DNA of 64,000 bases, taken from the NCBI RefSeq assembly GCF_008728515.1, contig NC_044989.1, forward strand, positions 65,714,712 to 65,778,711, given 5' to 3'. Positions 1 to 20,988 of this stretch are shown here, in pieces. The position numbers were made by a program, and so were the translations under genes. Position 1 is the first letter of the stretch. Each line of letters starts with the position of its first letter. The stretch comes from Papio anubis (lineage: Eukaryota; Chordata; Mammalia; Primates; Cercopithecidae). Under the pieces are notes generated by a model. It was not told the DNA's origin. It worked only from the letters and a program-made list of their open reading frames with translations, and did no database searches.

Positions 1-59
1 TGCTCTCTAGCTGCTTTCAATCTAGCTGTGGGAAAGAGATGAATCCCGCAGCATCTCAG

Positions 60-170
60 AGGAGGAGGGAGGTGGGATGTCTTTGAGATGAGGAGCCTGA
101 GAGGTTAAGTACTTTGAGGTCACACAGCTAGTGAAGAACCAAACAAGAGCTGCCGATTTATTGACACTTA
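60..170 (-). mobile_element. MIR SINE fragment
   Basis: The piece 'gaggttaagtactttgaggtcacacagctag' type matches the antisense MIR core (tRNA-derived, very old). The ends are diffuse. Confidence 0.6.
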
Positions 171-434
171 GCATGAGTTTTTGTTGTTGTTGCAAGCATA
201 AGTGAAAAAATAAAATTTAAAAGCACAGCTAAGCAACGCAGGGGAAAAAAAATCACCCCAAATCCCACCACCCAGAGTTAGCCACCGACACCCTCACCTC
301 CATGCGTTTTCTTTCCTTGTGCAGGTAAGCATGAACATGTCTACAGTGCGCACGTCCTTATTTTACCAAGCTCGATACTGCACAGTATACCGCTCAGGAA
401 CCTGCTTATCTCCTTTCAGATGCAGATCACCTAG

Positions 435-570
435 TTTTTTCTTTTTTCTTTTTTAGAGACAGGGTTCTTGCTATAGTGCCCAGGCTGGTTTTGAACTCCT
501 AGGCTGAAGCAGTGCTCCCACCTCAGCCTCCCAAAGTGTGGGATTACAGGCAATAGCCACCAGCCCACCC
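435..570 (-). mobile_element. Free left Alu monomer (FLAM/AluJ type)
   Basis: A poly-T tract leads into 'agagacagggttcttgctat' and ends at 'ggattacaggcaatagccac'. Only the left arm is present, and it is diverged, so it is old. Confidence 0.75.
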
Positions 571-1544
571 TGCATCAGCTATTTAAATGGCTCCCCACTG
601 CCGCTGTGGAGTTCAGCAGGGGCTGCCCGTCAGGCAGGGAGAAGGAGGCCTTTCCAGGATGATTCTCTACTCTGGAGGCAGCGTTGGGCTCCTGGAAGGA
701 GGAAAACCTCCAAGCCAGGCCTCAGGAGGTAGGTGGGAGGATGGGCGGGCTGCAAGCACATCCAGAGGGAAAGGCTGGGCCTGGTGAGACAAGTGTTGGG
801 GGCTGGAGCAGAGACTGAAGGGAGCCGTTTTGGGTCTGGGGGGTCCAGGGGTTGGCAGAATGTAGAAAAGGGTATGCTTTAGGGTTCCTCTAAAAGATGG
901 AAGGAACTGGCAAGCCTTGGCCGTATGGAAAGGATAAGTCCCATCTCTGGGTTCTTTAGGTAACAAAAGCAAATGACCCCTGCAGCTTCCCCACGCCTGT
1001 TCAGAAGGCGCTTCAGCCAGAAAAAAGGCAAAAAAGCAGCATTTTCCCAAATGTGTCCCTGGAAAGACAAAACCCATAGAAGGGTTCACCAGAAAAAAGG
1101 CTTTTAAAAAAAGTGTGAGAAATGAGATGTACAGTCATTCCATCTCGGAGAATCACAACGCACGGAAACTCACCTGCAGCCCTGAGAAGTAAGAGATCCG
1201 CAGAACCTGGGTTTCCCGTTTATTTTCTCAGGCAGCTCTCACTGCCTATGGAATTTCCCTCGTGCTCCTGCCCAGTGATGTTGGAGAAGACACTGCAGTC
1301 ACTGGGCTGGGCATCTCCCCCATCAAGGCAGCCTCCTTAAGATCACGAGAAAGCCCCAGGCCTCACTGTAGGTTTACACCCTGTGTGCCCAAGCAGCCCT
1401 GAGAGAGGGCAGAAGTCAGTGATCCCAGGTCTCTTCCAGCTTCAGCACTCTATCCTGTTTCTGCAGCTCATGCCAATCAAATCTCACTTCGGGGGAATAT
1501 CCATGGAGTGTGGCAACTTGGGGCAGTCGTATTTGCTGGATAAA
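571..1544. other. Intergenic DNA, no gene recognised
   Basis: No coding region with homology I recognise. A 140-codon minus-strand open frame here shows no domain and no sign of being real. No Alu is present. Confidence 0.5.
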
Positions 1545-2080
1545 TTTACTTATTTAATTCAACAAATATTTCTTGAATTCTTACTATGTGCCAGGTACTG
1601 TTCTAGGCATTGGGGATTCCAAAGTCAGTAAAATAAAATCTGGGGGAAACAGACTACAGACAAAAGTAATAACTATATCATGTATATGTCAGCTAAGGAC
1701 TATGGAGATAAATAAAGTATGGTAAACAAAAAGTGTGGGTGGAAAGGCTGAGAGAGGGATATTCTGTTAGATAAAGTGATCCGGGAAGCCTTTTCTAAAG
1801 AGGTGACATGTGAGCAGAGACTAGGAGGAAGTGAGGGATAAAGCCAGGCGGAGATCCCAGGGCCGAGCATTCAGGCAGAAGAAACAGCAAGGGCAAACGT
1901 CCTGAGGCAGGAACGAGGAGGAACAGGAGAACATTGTGGCTCAAGGGAATAAAAGAGGGGGAGTGTGTTAGGAGATGAGGTCAGAGTGAGTGGGGGCCAG
2001 GTCTCCTAGGACTGGAAGGTCAAGGTAAGAACTTCAGATTTTTAGTCAGAGATGAGAAGCCAGTGGAGGGGCATAATGTG
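1545..2080 (-). mobile_element. L2 LINE 3' fragment
   Basis: It begins with the typical antisense L2 end (attcaacaaatatttcttga, then tactatgtgccaggtactgt). It continues through the antisense equivalent of the 'cagggcctttgcacttgctgt' region (gcaagggcaaacgtcctgag). Length is about 530 bp. Confidence 0.75.
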
Positions 2081-3107
<1,027 letters not shown>

Positions 3108-3420
3108 TATTTTTTTTTTTTTTTTTTTTTTTTTTTTGAGACGGAGTCTCGCTCTGACCCCAGGCTGGAGTGCAGTGGTGCGATCTCGCTCACTGCAAGC
3201 TCTGCCTCCCGGTTTCACGCCATTCTCCTGTCTCAGCCTCCCGAGTAGCCGGGACTACAGACATGTGCCCCCATGCCTGGCTAATTTTTTTTTGTATTTT
3301 TCGTAGAGACGGGATTTCACCATATTGCTCAGACTGGTCTCGAACACCTGACCTCAATTGATTCGCCTTCCTTGGCCTCCCAGAATGCTGGAATTACAGG
3401 CGTGAGCCACCATACCTAGC
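3108..3420 (-). mobile_element. Alu element (S/Y type)
   Basis: Poly-T run, then 'gagacggagtctcgctctga', full two-arm body, ending at 'gtgagccaccatacctagcc'. Confidence 0.9.
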
Positions 3421-4084
3421 CTTAAGATTTTTTAGAAAGAACTTGAAACTCTGGGTGATGGGAATCAGGCAGGGGCAGGTTCCGACCGAGCCCTGCAACC
3501 TCACCTGGACCCTTCCGCCTAGGAGGAAGACCCAGGTCACCTTAGGAAGCAGGAATGCCGCAATGACCTGCTGCAGTGGAGATTTGTCCTCTTCTGTGTA
3601 CAACATTCTTTCAGTAAAGGGTACGGTGTCAGCTGGCAGCATTGCTGCAGCACTAATGAAGTTTAGGAAGTGCTTAGCTAAAAAGGGCACGGGTGGGATA
3701 ATTGAATTGGTGTCAGACACATAATGGTTTCGAGAGTCTTTTCTCCCTCATTTGATAAGAAGAGCCCTTTCCCTCACATCCTCCATAAAAGCTCAAGGAG
3801 AAAAGGATGTTCACCCAGCTATACATCAATCCTGTCTATTGACTACGAGTTTTGGGAAATCATATGGAGAAGCATACTTTTTACGAAGGCTTTGGGGACT
3901 GTTAATAGCAGGCTGGGCAAAGCACAGGAAGAGGCTACGAATGAGTGTTTTCCACAAGACGCTGCCAGGTGATAAAATATTAAAACCATTACCAACACTA
4001 GCGCTTCAAGGAATGGTCTTAATGATTCTGTCAGATATCTAGGTCCTGTGGTCAAATGGACAGTGAGTTTTTTGGGCTTCATCA
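3421..4084. other. Intergenic DNA, no gene recognised
   Basis: No Alu or recognised repeat. Two ~100-codon open frames on opposite strands overlap and show no domain, so they are treated as chance. Confidence 0.4.
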
Positions 4085-9967
<5,883 letters not shown>

Positions 9968-10131
9968 GGCCAGGCACGGTGGCTCACGCCTGTAATCCCA
10001 GTATTTTGGGCGGCCAAGGCAGGAGAATTGCTTGAGCCCAGGTGTTTGAGGTTAGTGTGCTATGATTGCACCACTGCACTCCAGTTGGGGAGACAGAGGG
10101 AGACCTTGTCCCAAAAAAAAAAAAAAAAAAA
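9968..10131 (+). mobile_element. Alu with internal deletion
   Basis: Starts 'ggccaggcacggtggctcac', then jumps from the left arm (gaggttagtgtgctatgatt) to the right-arm end and a poly-A tail. About 165 bp, so the middle is missing. Confidence 0.85.
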
Positions 10132-10425
10132 GAGAAAGAAACAACTATATTTTCCAAATAAAAAATATTTTAGAGAAGAGAATTACTGGCTTATATTTTG
10201 AAAACCTCTTTAATTAATAGAAGACAGCTGGATTCTCGTATCTGCTTCTGAGTTCAATCTGTTGTAATATGTTGTTTTGGTTGAAGTATACGAAGAAAAC
10301 CTGACCTTAGATATGTTGTTGGAAAAGGGAAGAGAGTTTTAATAGCCTTTTGAGAGATCCTTGTAGGTAGTCTTTGATACTCTGCCAAAACTCACAGGTG
10401 ATAGTTTCTTAAAGGTTAGTTGTGG

Positions 10426-10756
<331 letters not shown>

Positions 10757-10778
10757 TTACATCAAAATTCATTATGGG

Positions 10779-11112
10779 GGCTGGGCAAGGTGGCTCATGC
10801 CTGTAATCCCAGCACTTTGGGAGGCCAAGGCGGGAGGATCACTTCAGGCCAGGAGTTCAAGACAAGCCTGGGCAACATGGGGAAACCCTGTCTCTACTAA
10901 AAATACAAAGATTAGCCAGGCATGGTGGTGTGTGCCTAGAGTCCCAGCTACTAGGGATGCTCAGGCACGAGAATCACTTGAATTCGGGAGTCGGAGGCTG
11001 CAGTGACCCGAGATCGCGCCACTGCACTCCACAGCCTGGGCGGCAGAGTAACACTATCTCAAAAAACAAAACAAAACAAAACAAACAAAAAATACTAAAA
11101 CAAAAACCCAAC
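10779..11112 (+). mobile_element. Alu element (S type) with TSD
   Basis: Full length with a long CAAAA-rich tail. Duplication attcattatggg at 10767-10778 and 11113-11124. Confidence 0.93.
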
Positions 11113-11278
11113 ATTCATTATGGGTCTTTCACTCTGAATGGATCTTTTACTCATGCATGATTTTTTAACAGCAATACATTGGTCATTTGGAAGATATTGG
11201 CTCTATGAATTATGTAGATTTGAAAGTTGACACGTTTCATTTTCATTATACAATATATATTTAAAAATCACATTTCTT

Positions 11279-11540
11279 TTGCTCTTGTCTCCCAAACTGG
11301 AGTGCAATGGCATGGTCTTGGCTCACTGTAACCTCTGCCTCCTGGGTTCAAGCGATTCTCCTGCCTCAGCCTCTTGAGTAGCTGGGATTACAGGCACCTG
11401 CCACGATGCCTAACTAATTTTTGTACTTTTAGTAGAGACGGGGTTTTGCCATGTTGGCCAGGCTGGTCTCGAACTCCTGATCCGCCAACCTCGGTCTCCC
11501 AAAGTGCTGGGATTACAGGCGTGAGGCACTGCACCTGGCC
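11279..11540 (-). mobile_element. Alu element with reduced tail
   Basis: Body from 'gctcttgtctcccaaactgg' to 'gcactgcacctggcc'. Imperfect flanking duplication around 'catttctt'. The poly-T end is nearly lost. Confidence 0.88.
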
Positions 11541-12333
<793 letters not shown>

Positions 12334-12576
12334 TGTTTCATCAAGTACATTCTTAAGTGAAACCGGCATTTTTTTCTAAGAACATGCAACGATTAGACTA
12401 GCAGAGTTTGGTAGCCTGCTTTGACTAGCGCTAAGTTTTACCCTTCGTTGTTTCTGCACCATCAATGTAAATATCAACACAGTGGAAAAAATCAAACACC
12501 GTCTTATTAAGATGATTTTAACCTCAGGGATTTCCAGGGGTCTCTCTGCAGACCACTCTTTGAAAAAGAGTACTAT

Positions 12577-12579
<3 letters not shown>

Positions 12580-12627
<48 letters not shown>

Positions 12628-12631
12628 TATA
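12580..12631. repeat. Poly-A followed by (TA)n
   Basis: About 32 A then about 10 TA units. No Alu or L1 body adjoins it, so its origin is unclear. Confidence 0.95.
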
Positions 12632-12737
12632 ATTTTAAAGAGGACAAAGTTAGGAGTATAATTTAATAAAAGGGCAAGATGCAAATGATGAGCAAATACA
12701 ATAAATATGGAAGACTGGAGAGTCAATCTATGAATTA

Positions 12738-12930
<193 letters not shown>

Positions 12931-12935
12931 TAAAA

Positions 12936-13795
12936 AAAGAAGAAATCATCAAAGACATACTAGAAAAAAATTCTGAGTTAAAAATCTGATTCTATATATG
13001 AAAGGGCTCACTGAGTTTCAGGAAAAATTAACGCCATACACAAGCCAAAGGGTTTAATGACAAGATCATCTACGTTTAAAAAACCATTACTGATGAACAA
13101 AAACTGGTCAACACTCACACAGGTCTTTTTCACAACAGTAAATGTCAAGAAACAAAGGTCATGTATACAGGACATTCAGAGGGAAATGCTGGCCAAGGAT
13201 TCTGTATTCCGCCAAGTCATTGGGTGTGTGTGCATGCAACAAGAAGACATTCTGGCTTATGCAAAGCTCAGAAAATAAAAATCACTTTTGTATTCTTCCT
13301 GGGTACAAAATCCTCTTGCCCTTCCAGTCAACTCATATTCACTGAGAAGATTAAAAATGCTGAGTTCACTGCTGACTTCGGACATTAATGGGAATGCCTT
13401 ACAACCTTAAGAGGAGAGAACACTCAAGAAATTTACTCTGAATTCATTGGAGAACTCAAGGAAATGGATGAGACATATATCCATTTAACCAAATGTTTGG
13501 GCAGTTATCTTACCTTTTTCTAATTGGATAAAAAAGTTTTTTCATGTGAAACTGTTAAGAAGGATAAGGTAAATCTGTATGTATTCACATGCAAAGATGT
13601 CCAGGATATATTTTTAATTAAAACAACATAAACAGCTTTCAGAGCAATCAATATAGGTAGAATACATGACCCTATTTTAGTTCCCCTCCAAAGGGAAAAC
13701 ACACATGTACACATACACAAATACACACACACATCTATGTATAAATGCACAGAAAAAAGTCCAGAAGGACACAGAGTGGTTACCTTTCATGTGAC
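12936..13795 (+). mobile_element. Probable L1M/HAL1-type LINE remnant
   Basis: The last part (about 13540-13795: 'gcaaagatgtccaggatata', 'aaaaaagtccagaaggacac', 'gtggttacctttcatg') matches the 3' region of old L1M/HAL1 elements. The 5' part is less certain. The 73-codon open frame at 13057-13278 has no domain I recognise. Confidence 0.45.
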
Positions 13796-14216
13796 AGAGG
13801 AATGTCAGGAGTTGAACTGTGTCTCCCTCCTACACCCCAATAAAATTCAAAGGTTGGAATCCTAACCTCCAAGACCTCATAATGTGCCTATTTGGAGATA
13901 ACATCTCTATTTGGAGATAATAAAGTTAAAATCAGGTCATCAGAGTGGGCCCTAATCCAATATGACTGCTATCCTTGTAAGAAGGGGACATTGGGACACA
14001 GAGACATGCACAGAGGGAAGATGATGAGAACAGGCCTGGAGAAGATGGAGATGTGCAACCCAAGGAGGGAGGCCTGGAGCACATCCTGCCTTGGCAGCCC
14101 TGCGATACCCTACTTTGGACTTGCAGCCACCAGCCTGCGGGACCACAAATTTCTATTGTTTAAGCCACCAAGTTTGTGGTATTTTGTTATGGCAGCCCCA
14201 GCAAAACGAGACTGGT
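13796..14216 (+). mobile_element. MaLR/MLT1-like LTR remnant
   Basis: Reads like an old MaLR-type solo LTR: 'gccctaatccaatatgactg', 'gggacacagagacatgcaca', 'tttctattgtttaagccacc', ending 'ttgttatggcagccccagca'. A small internal direct duplication of ctatttggagataa (13888 and 13907) is present. No internal viral genes adjoin it. Confidence 0.65.
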
Positions 14217-14241
14217 ATTTTTATATTGTATGATATTTTAC

Positions 14242-14538
14242 TTATTTATTTATTTAGAGACAGAGTCTTGTGCTGTTGCCCAGGCTGGAGTGCAGTGGCT
14301 TGATCTCAGCTCACTGCAGCCTTCGCCTCCCAGGTCCAAGCATTTATTGTGCCTCAGCTTCCTAAGTAGTTGCGATTACAGGCGTGCACCACCATGCCTA
14401 GCTAATTTTTGTATTTTTAGTAGAGACGGGGTTTCACCACGTTGGCCAGGCTGGTCTTGAACTTCTGACCTCAAGTGATCCACCCGCCTCGGCCTCCCAA
14501 AGTGTTGAGATTACAGGCATAAGCCACTGCACCTGGCC
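14242..14538 (-). mobile_element. AluS-type element with TSD
   Basis: (TTTA)n tail then full body to 'gcacctggcc'. Imperfect duplication tgtatgatatttta / tgtatgacatttta. Confidence 0.92.
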
Positions 14539-15614
14539 TGTATGACATTTTAATAACTACATATGTTACTTCTATAATCACAACCCCTTCTAAAAAAAAA
14601 AAAAAAAGAGAGACATAATGAGGGGGAAAGGGTACCAGGTATGACCATTACATAATAACTGCCTTTTTCCTCCTTTATAAATACACATGCTTTCCCCCAC
14701 AGCACCAATAGCACCAGGGGCTGCTCCAGCTGAGGAGATGGGGCAGGCCCTGTTTTGCACAGTCACAACTGGCATCTGTTCCTACAAAATGTTAACAGGG
14801 TCATCTCCCTTCATTCCATGCGCCTAGTTCAGTGCTTAACAAAGGAAGAGTCGTTTTTCTAACCATCTCACCCCACGAATTGGAAAGACCACAGGCTTGC
14901 AGTGAGGACGACTACATCGGCGGGCACTTTCACGAGCATCCTCCCCACACCCCTTGCCCCTGCCATTCACACAGATGGCCCTGTGAGTGCCTGCTCCAAT
15001 GCCACAATACACAACTAACAAAACCCAGCCTGTGAGGCCTGTAAAATAGAACTCCTCTAACAATACTTTTTCCCCTGGGAAGCGTCCTGCTTTTCTGGGA
15101 GGTGTCCACCATTCAGGGGAGTGGGTGGTGGACCAGCATCAGGGCAGCAGCAGGGAGGAAGAGCAGAGGCTTGACTTGCAGGAGGCAACCCCCAAAGGCC
15201 AGAAAAGCGGGGTGGAAGGTTCAGGCAGGCAGTCCTCTGGAGACAGTGCTCCGATCCAGGACAAGTGCCGCTGAGCAGGACACTGCCCTCTTGGTAAAAC
15301 TGCTCCCACAGAGGCCACTGACTTTTTCCCAGTTGCATGCATGGGCTCCCAGAAACCCAGCCAGCCTAGTGCACTTCTGCAGCCATCCCTGGAGCCATGA
15401 ACATCCCTGGAGGGGTTGGCAAGAAACTGAAATCAAATTCAGATCAAATAGAAGTTAAGAAATAGAAATCTCAACACACAGGATGTAGATCTAAATACTC
15501 ACAACATATTGATAATGCGCTTCAGCCTCCTGTGCCTTGAAAGAGGCTGTTCTCTCGAGTTCCTGATGTTTCCTCAGGGCCTCAGAATAAAAAAGGGACT
15601 GAGAAAAGAACCAG
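14539..15614. other. Intergenic DNA, no gene recognised
   Basis: A 15-bp poly-A lies near 14593. A 118-codon plus-strand frame (15102-15458) and antisense frames overlap without any domain and are regarded as chance. Confidence 0.4.
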
Positions 15615-15750
15615 CATTTTTGGAGCATCTGCTGCGTATCCCACTGTAACTAAAGCATACCATTTAACCTTCATGCCAGCTGAGCGTAGGTATTATCCCA
15701 CTTGTTAAATCTGAGGAAACTCAGAAAGGTGAAGTCACTTGCCATGGCAG
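15615..15750 (-). mobile_element. MIR SINE fragment
   Basis: Antisense MIR core: 'ggtattatcccacttgttaa', 'atctgaggaaactcagaaag', 'gtgaagtcacttgcc'. Confidence 0.7.
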
Positions 15751-15854
15751 AAAGGCTGTCCAGCGACCTTGATGGAGTTAGGTGTAGTCGGTCCTCTGTA
15801 TCCATGTCTTCTGCATCTGTGGATTCAACCAACCTCACATCGAAAATATATTCA

Positions 15855-16168
<314 letters not shown>

Positions 16169-16207
16169 TTAAAGTGTTTTAATAGAGGTTAAGAAAAAAA
16201 CAAAACA

Positions 16208-16826
<619 letters not shown>

Positions 16827-16956
16827 GGGGGGGGATGGTTGAACATGTACAGACTTTTTGTTGTTGTCATTATTCCCTAAACAATACAGTATAACAACTA
16901 TTCACATAGCATTCACATTGTATTAGGTATTATAAGTATGATTTAAAGTATACAGG

Positions 16957-17053
16957 AAGTGGGAGGTTGAGGCTGTGGTGAGCAGTGTTGCACCACTACT
17001 CCAGCCTGGTCAACAGAGTGAGACCCTGTCTCAAAAAAAAAAAAAAAAAAAAG
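16957..17053 (+). mobile_element. Free right Alu monomer or right-arm fragment
   Basis: Only the 3' half of an Alu is present ('gggaggttgaggctgtggtg' to 'gagaccctgtctc' plus poly-A), inserted inside the right part of the MER2 element. Confidence 0.8.
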
Positions 17054-17173
17054 GATACAAGAAGGAGGATGTGTATAAGTTATATGCAAATACATCAGGG
17101 ACTTGAGCATCTGTGGATTTTCTATCTGCAGGGGGTCCTGGAACCAATCCCCCATGGATACTGAGGGTTACTG

Positions 17174-17958
17174 TTCTCTCTCTACATGTGCTTCCTCACT
17201 TGTAAGGTGGAAAAGAATCCCGTATTCCGCAGAAAGTTAAACATGACATTGGTGGTATGCCTAGTTCCTGGCCTAGCACATAGGACACCAAAGACAAGCT
17301 ATACTTGAGACAGCCTGAGGGCACCCCAGAAAACCAGCCGGACAGGATAAGGCTCTTGACTGTCGCCCACTTGTCAAGGCCACCAGCAGGGAGGGAGGGA
17401 ACAGAGGCATCAGAGTGAGGCCTGGTAAGGACCTGGGCTCAGGAGTTGGCTAGCCCAGCTCAGCCTGGTTCAGCCCTTGCCTCCTGGGACCACAGGTTAC
17501 CTGTTACTCACCCTAAGCTTCAGCTGCTTAACTGTGACACAGGGATGACAGGAGAGCCCTGTCTTGCAGGGAGCATGAAGGCAAGTGAGCTTGCAGGACT
17601 CTTTCCCCACTCCTCCACGTCCTCCTCTCCCTTCCTAACTTCCAGCGTCTCTCCATGCTTCTTACCTTTGCCAGTGGCTTGGGGAAATCACCACCTCTAG
17701 GAAGAGTTAAAACTGAAATGATACATAGGGCCCCTCCTATATATCTCCTTTTAAGGGCCCTACTCCTTTCTCTAGAGAAACGTTTTTCTGTGACCCTCAA
17801 AAGACCTCATACTTTATTTCCTCCTGGGGATTGTCACTGTAGCTCTGGAGCATCCAAAGAGTCCATTTGGAAAAGGAAAGTGGGCCAAAGAGAGCTGCTC
17901 GGAGGGGACCAAGCATCTTACAGTGTTAACTGTTTTCTGCAAGAAATTGTCCTCCAAA

Positions 17959-17959
<1 letters not shown>
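17174..17959. other. Region downstream of SPRED2, no gene recognised
   Basis: Unique sequence. Its right part would belong to the SPRED2 3' UTR if the distal AATAAA at 17813 is used. Confidence 0.4.
17813..17818 (-). terminator. candidate distal poly(A) signal AATAAA
   Basis: The minus strand reads GAAATAAAGT here. If used, it would extend the SPRED2 3' UTR to about 3.2 kb and place the CA microsatellite at 17960-17994 inside it. No transcript evidence is available, so this is only a candidate. Confidence 0.25.

Positions 17960-17994
<35 letters not shown>
17960..17994. repeat. (CA)n microsatellite
   Basis: About 17 CA units, likely variable between individuals. Confidence 0.97.
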
Positions 17995-17997
<3 letters not shown>

Positions 17998-18339
17998 GAG
18001 GTTCAGCAGGGATCAGTGGAAAACAACTTAGAGGAAGTACAGCTGTTCCCTCTGAGGAGCGCTCACTGGGGAAGCCAGGCCTAGGAAGAGGGGGTGTTCC
18101 TGGGCGGTGGCCTGCAGCCTTCCTTTCACTGAGGCATCCGAGCCCAAGGAGCTGCAGTCTCCCCTTGGGAATATGACATAACCATAGGAGGAAAGGGCCT
18201 TGAAAAAACAGACTGGTGTCCACATGTCCTTCGGCACAGGAAGCCCTGTCCCATCCTGTATGTGGGAACTCCAAGATCTGCCAACGCTCTAGCATCACCC
18301 CGTCTCCAGCCAGACAAATACCCCAAAGCCAGCGATCTG

Positions 18340-20988
18340 ATAGGATGTGTTTATATTTACACGGTACATTTTAAAGCAATGGCTACATTGGTCATACATA
18401 TTAGAAACCATAAAAAAAAGTTAAGAACTAAAATGTACATCATACACTTGTATATATATTTTTTACACAGAGGTAAAAAGGCTTATTATAAAAAAATCAA
18501 TACAACAGGGTTTTTAGTATACAGGTGAAGAATGAATTCTGCTTCAGGCACTTTAATTTGTTAATGTGAGCAAATAGCTTGGGGGGGCGGGGAGGCTTCT
18601 GGACAGAAAATCTTTTGGTTAATGTTTTGTTACCACAGATACAAAAATAAAATCTGAATAATTTCTCTCAAATGATTGACGTCAGTATGGCAAAGCTGAC
18701 TGGGAAAATACTACACACTGTCCAGCTGCAGTGTGGCAATTAGAGAGACGTATTTACATAAATGTCCCCATGGCTGTCTTTGTGCCCTTAACCGGTGCCT
18801 TCGCAAACCAAAAAGTATACGTGGAGTAAGATTTGCTAGCATAACTCTTAAAAGGGTGGAAAAGGACAAGGGGTGAAAGGAGAGAAACAGGTAACAACTA
18901 AATAGAGGTGACAAACAAAAAACTGCCGGGATATGTGCGTTCTTATTGAAATAAATAGGGGCACTCGAACTGAGGTCTAAGGAAACGAACATTAGTGTTG
19001 TGCTTTGTAGAGAAGAGACCCTAGAGAAAGACCCCAAGGAGGTGCCTCTGGGTCGGGGGCAGGTGGTCTCTCAACAGCACTGGAGGCTGGCTGAAGGTTT
19101 TCTAGATGTTCTCCAGGCATGGATGAGGTTCTCTTTTCTTCCATCAATCCAGATGGACAGCTCTCTGCTCCTTTTCCAAACTGGAAAGCCTAAACCAGTT
19201 ACTCCAACGAATGAAGACGTCTACTAACAGACTCATAAGCACACTGGGTATTTACACCGGTAATCTACTAAAGAAACGTGATGAGCTTGCGGACGAGCTG
19301 GAAACAGCCCCAGGAAGGTGAGCACAGCTAGCACTTGCCCAGTATGATTGACAGACTGGAAAAAAGTCCCTTTCCTTGAAGACTGGTGTCCTGTGTGCAA
19401 TAAAGGAGTGGGGAAAGGAAGTGGGGAGCAGGCCACGTCTTCGGATGGCCGTTACCACAGAAAGATAGTGGCAGGAAGAACAGCCGGCGTCCACAAGCCC
19501 GTCCCCGGTGGTCTCCACAAGGTTCTGATTGTACTATGCTAGGTATAGGTAACCACTCTTCACTCTTCTTCTTTCTTCAATAAGAAGATTTGGCTAATCC
19601 TTGCGACATATTAGAAAAATACTCTTTTCCAGCTATTAGAAGCCTCCTCAGAAGCCTCCTCCGTGGCAAGGCGACAGGCAGAACCAGTTGGCTGACCTAA
19701 CCACCTGTGCACCTAAAGTGGCGAGTCTGGGTTTGGAGTTGCAGGAGAAAGACACTTAGGCATTGGAAGGGTTTTTACATATGGCCTTGTTTTTTCCCCA
19801 AGTATAAATGAGGAATTTGGTGATGTGAAATCGAGTCCAAAAGGAAAACAAAAACATAAACCCATGAAGAAAATGCAACCCACCACTCTTCATGACATTT
19901 AAAAATCCCCTCTCCCCATTAATATAAAATAGCCAGGGGTTGGGGGGAAGCTCCCTATGGTTTTATTCACCATAACCTTCGTGTTTCTCAATTGGAACTT
20001 GTTCGTGGGAACACTGGTTTGTGTTTGAGGAAACTATTTGGTTTGCAAAACAACAAGCAAAATTTCTTACTTCACTAGTATCCTATTCTAATATTGCTAA
20101 ATTTTTAGAAGTGGTGGCAACACAATTTAAAAAATGGTCTACTTTAGGGGTAACGGGGAGGCTCATAGAAACCTGAAATCCCCATTCTAGCCCTGGTCCA
20201 AGAGGATGCAATGCAGTTTAAGGAATTTTCCTGATTCTCACAAGTTAATCTGAAGTTAAGGCTCAATTCTCAGTCTATTACGGGTGAGTGTTTTGCATCA
20301 GTGAATCATTTCAACAGATTTTGGGGGGGCAGAAAATGATGATGGGCTAAAGATAGAAACTGCAGCTTACATGGGAAATTTGGCTTTAGAAAAGTTAAAG
20401 CGATATTGTTTTGTGGTACAAGTTTGTTAACTAGCTCACCTCCTATACATAATAACTGACTGTAGGCTGAGATACTTCTGTTGGGTTTCATCATTCTCAC
20501 ATCCCATTTCCGCAGAACCAGATGCTTGCTAGCGACAGGCAAGGTGAACCAAGAGAAAGAAAGTCTTCGACGCTCTTGGAAAAATCAATTACAAAACCCA
20601 CCGAAAATCAGCAGTTCCAACTGCAGACTCCTTTGAACTGGAAGAGGCGGGGGAGGAGGAAACAGGAAATCAACACATGGATGAGACAGTTAGCTTGGTT
20701 ACAGATTGTTAATAGTACAGGAGTCTGTGGCGAAGGTTCCTTCCTCAGAACACTGTGCGAGCGTGTGTGTATGGGTGTGGCTGCTGCAGTGTGGGCGGCG
20801 GGGGGAGTGGAGAGTCTACCCGGCAGCGTCCCTGGCTGGAATGGTGCCTCAAGGTACCAGGGAGCTGGGAGGTCTCTTGCCCTCCTCGCTCCTTGGAGTG
20901 GAAGGGAGCGGGGGAGAAGTTGAGGGTATGTAAGAGACGAGTTCCCCTGTGGCTGCAGATGGAGGAGGGAGAAGGGAGGGAAACTGAG
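18340..20988 (-). other. SPRED2: SPRED2 3' untranslated region (distal end uncertain)
   Basis: This is the non-coding part of the last exon after the TGA stop. It contains no Alu and no recognisable old repeat, which fits a retained UTR. Candidate poly(A) signals on the minus strand are AATAAA at 19962-19967, ATTAAA at 18552-18557, a variant AATATA near 18353, and AATAAA at 17813-17818. I place the distal end near 18340 because the sequence up to there is AT-rich and UTR-like (TA-rich around 18340-18500) and changes character beyond. The true end could be any of these sites, and several may be used. Confidence 0.5.
19962..19967 (-). terminator. candidate proximal poly(A) signal AATAAA
   Basis: The minus strand reads GTGAATAAAACC about 1.0 kb after the SPRED2 stop codon. 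It is the first canonical AATAAA I see in the 3' UTR and could give a short-UTR transcript. Use is not shown by the sequence alone. Confidence 0.3.

Noticed and set aside
13057..13278. 73-codon plus-strand frame as a small gene
   Set aside because: It lies in sequence that looks like an old L1M/HAL1 remnant; no independent sign of a gene.
17960..17994. CA run as a CRISPR or regulatory array
   Set aside because: It is a plain dinucleotide microsatellite in a primate genome.
20522..20923. 133-codon plus-strand frame
   Set aside because: Antisense to the SPRED2 3' UTR, with no domain and unusual composition from simple G-rich sequence.
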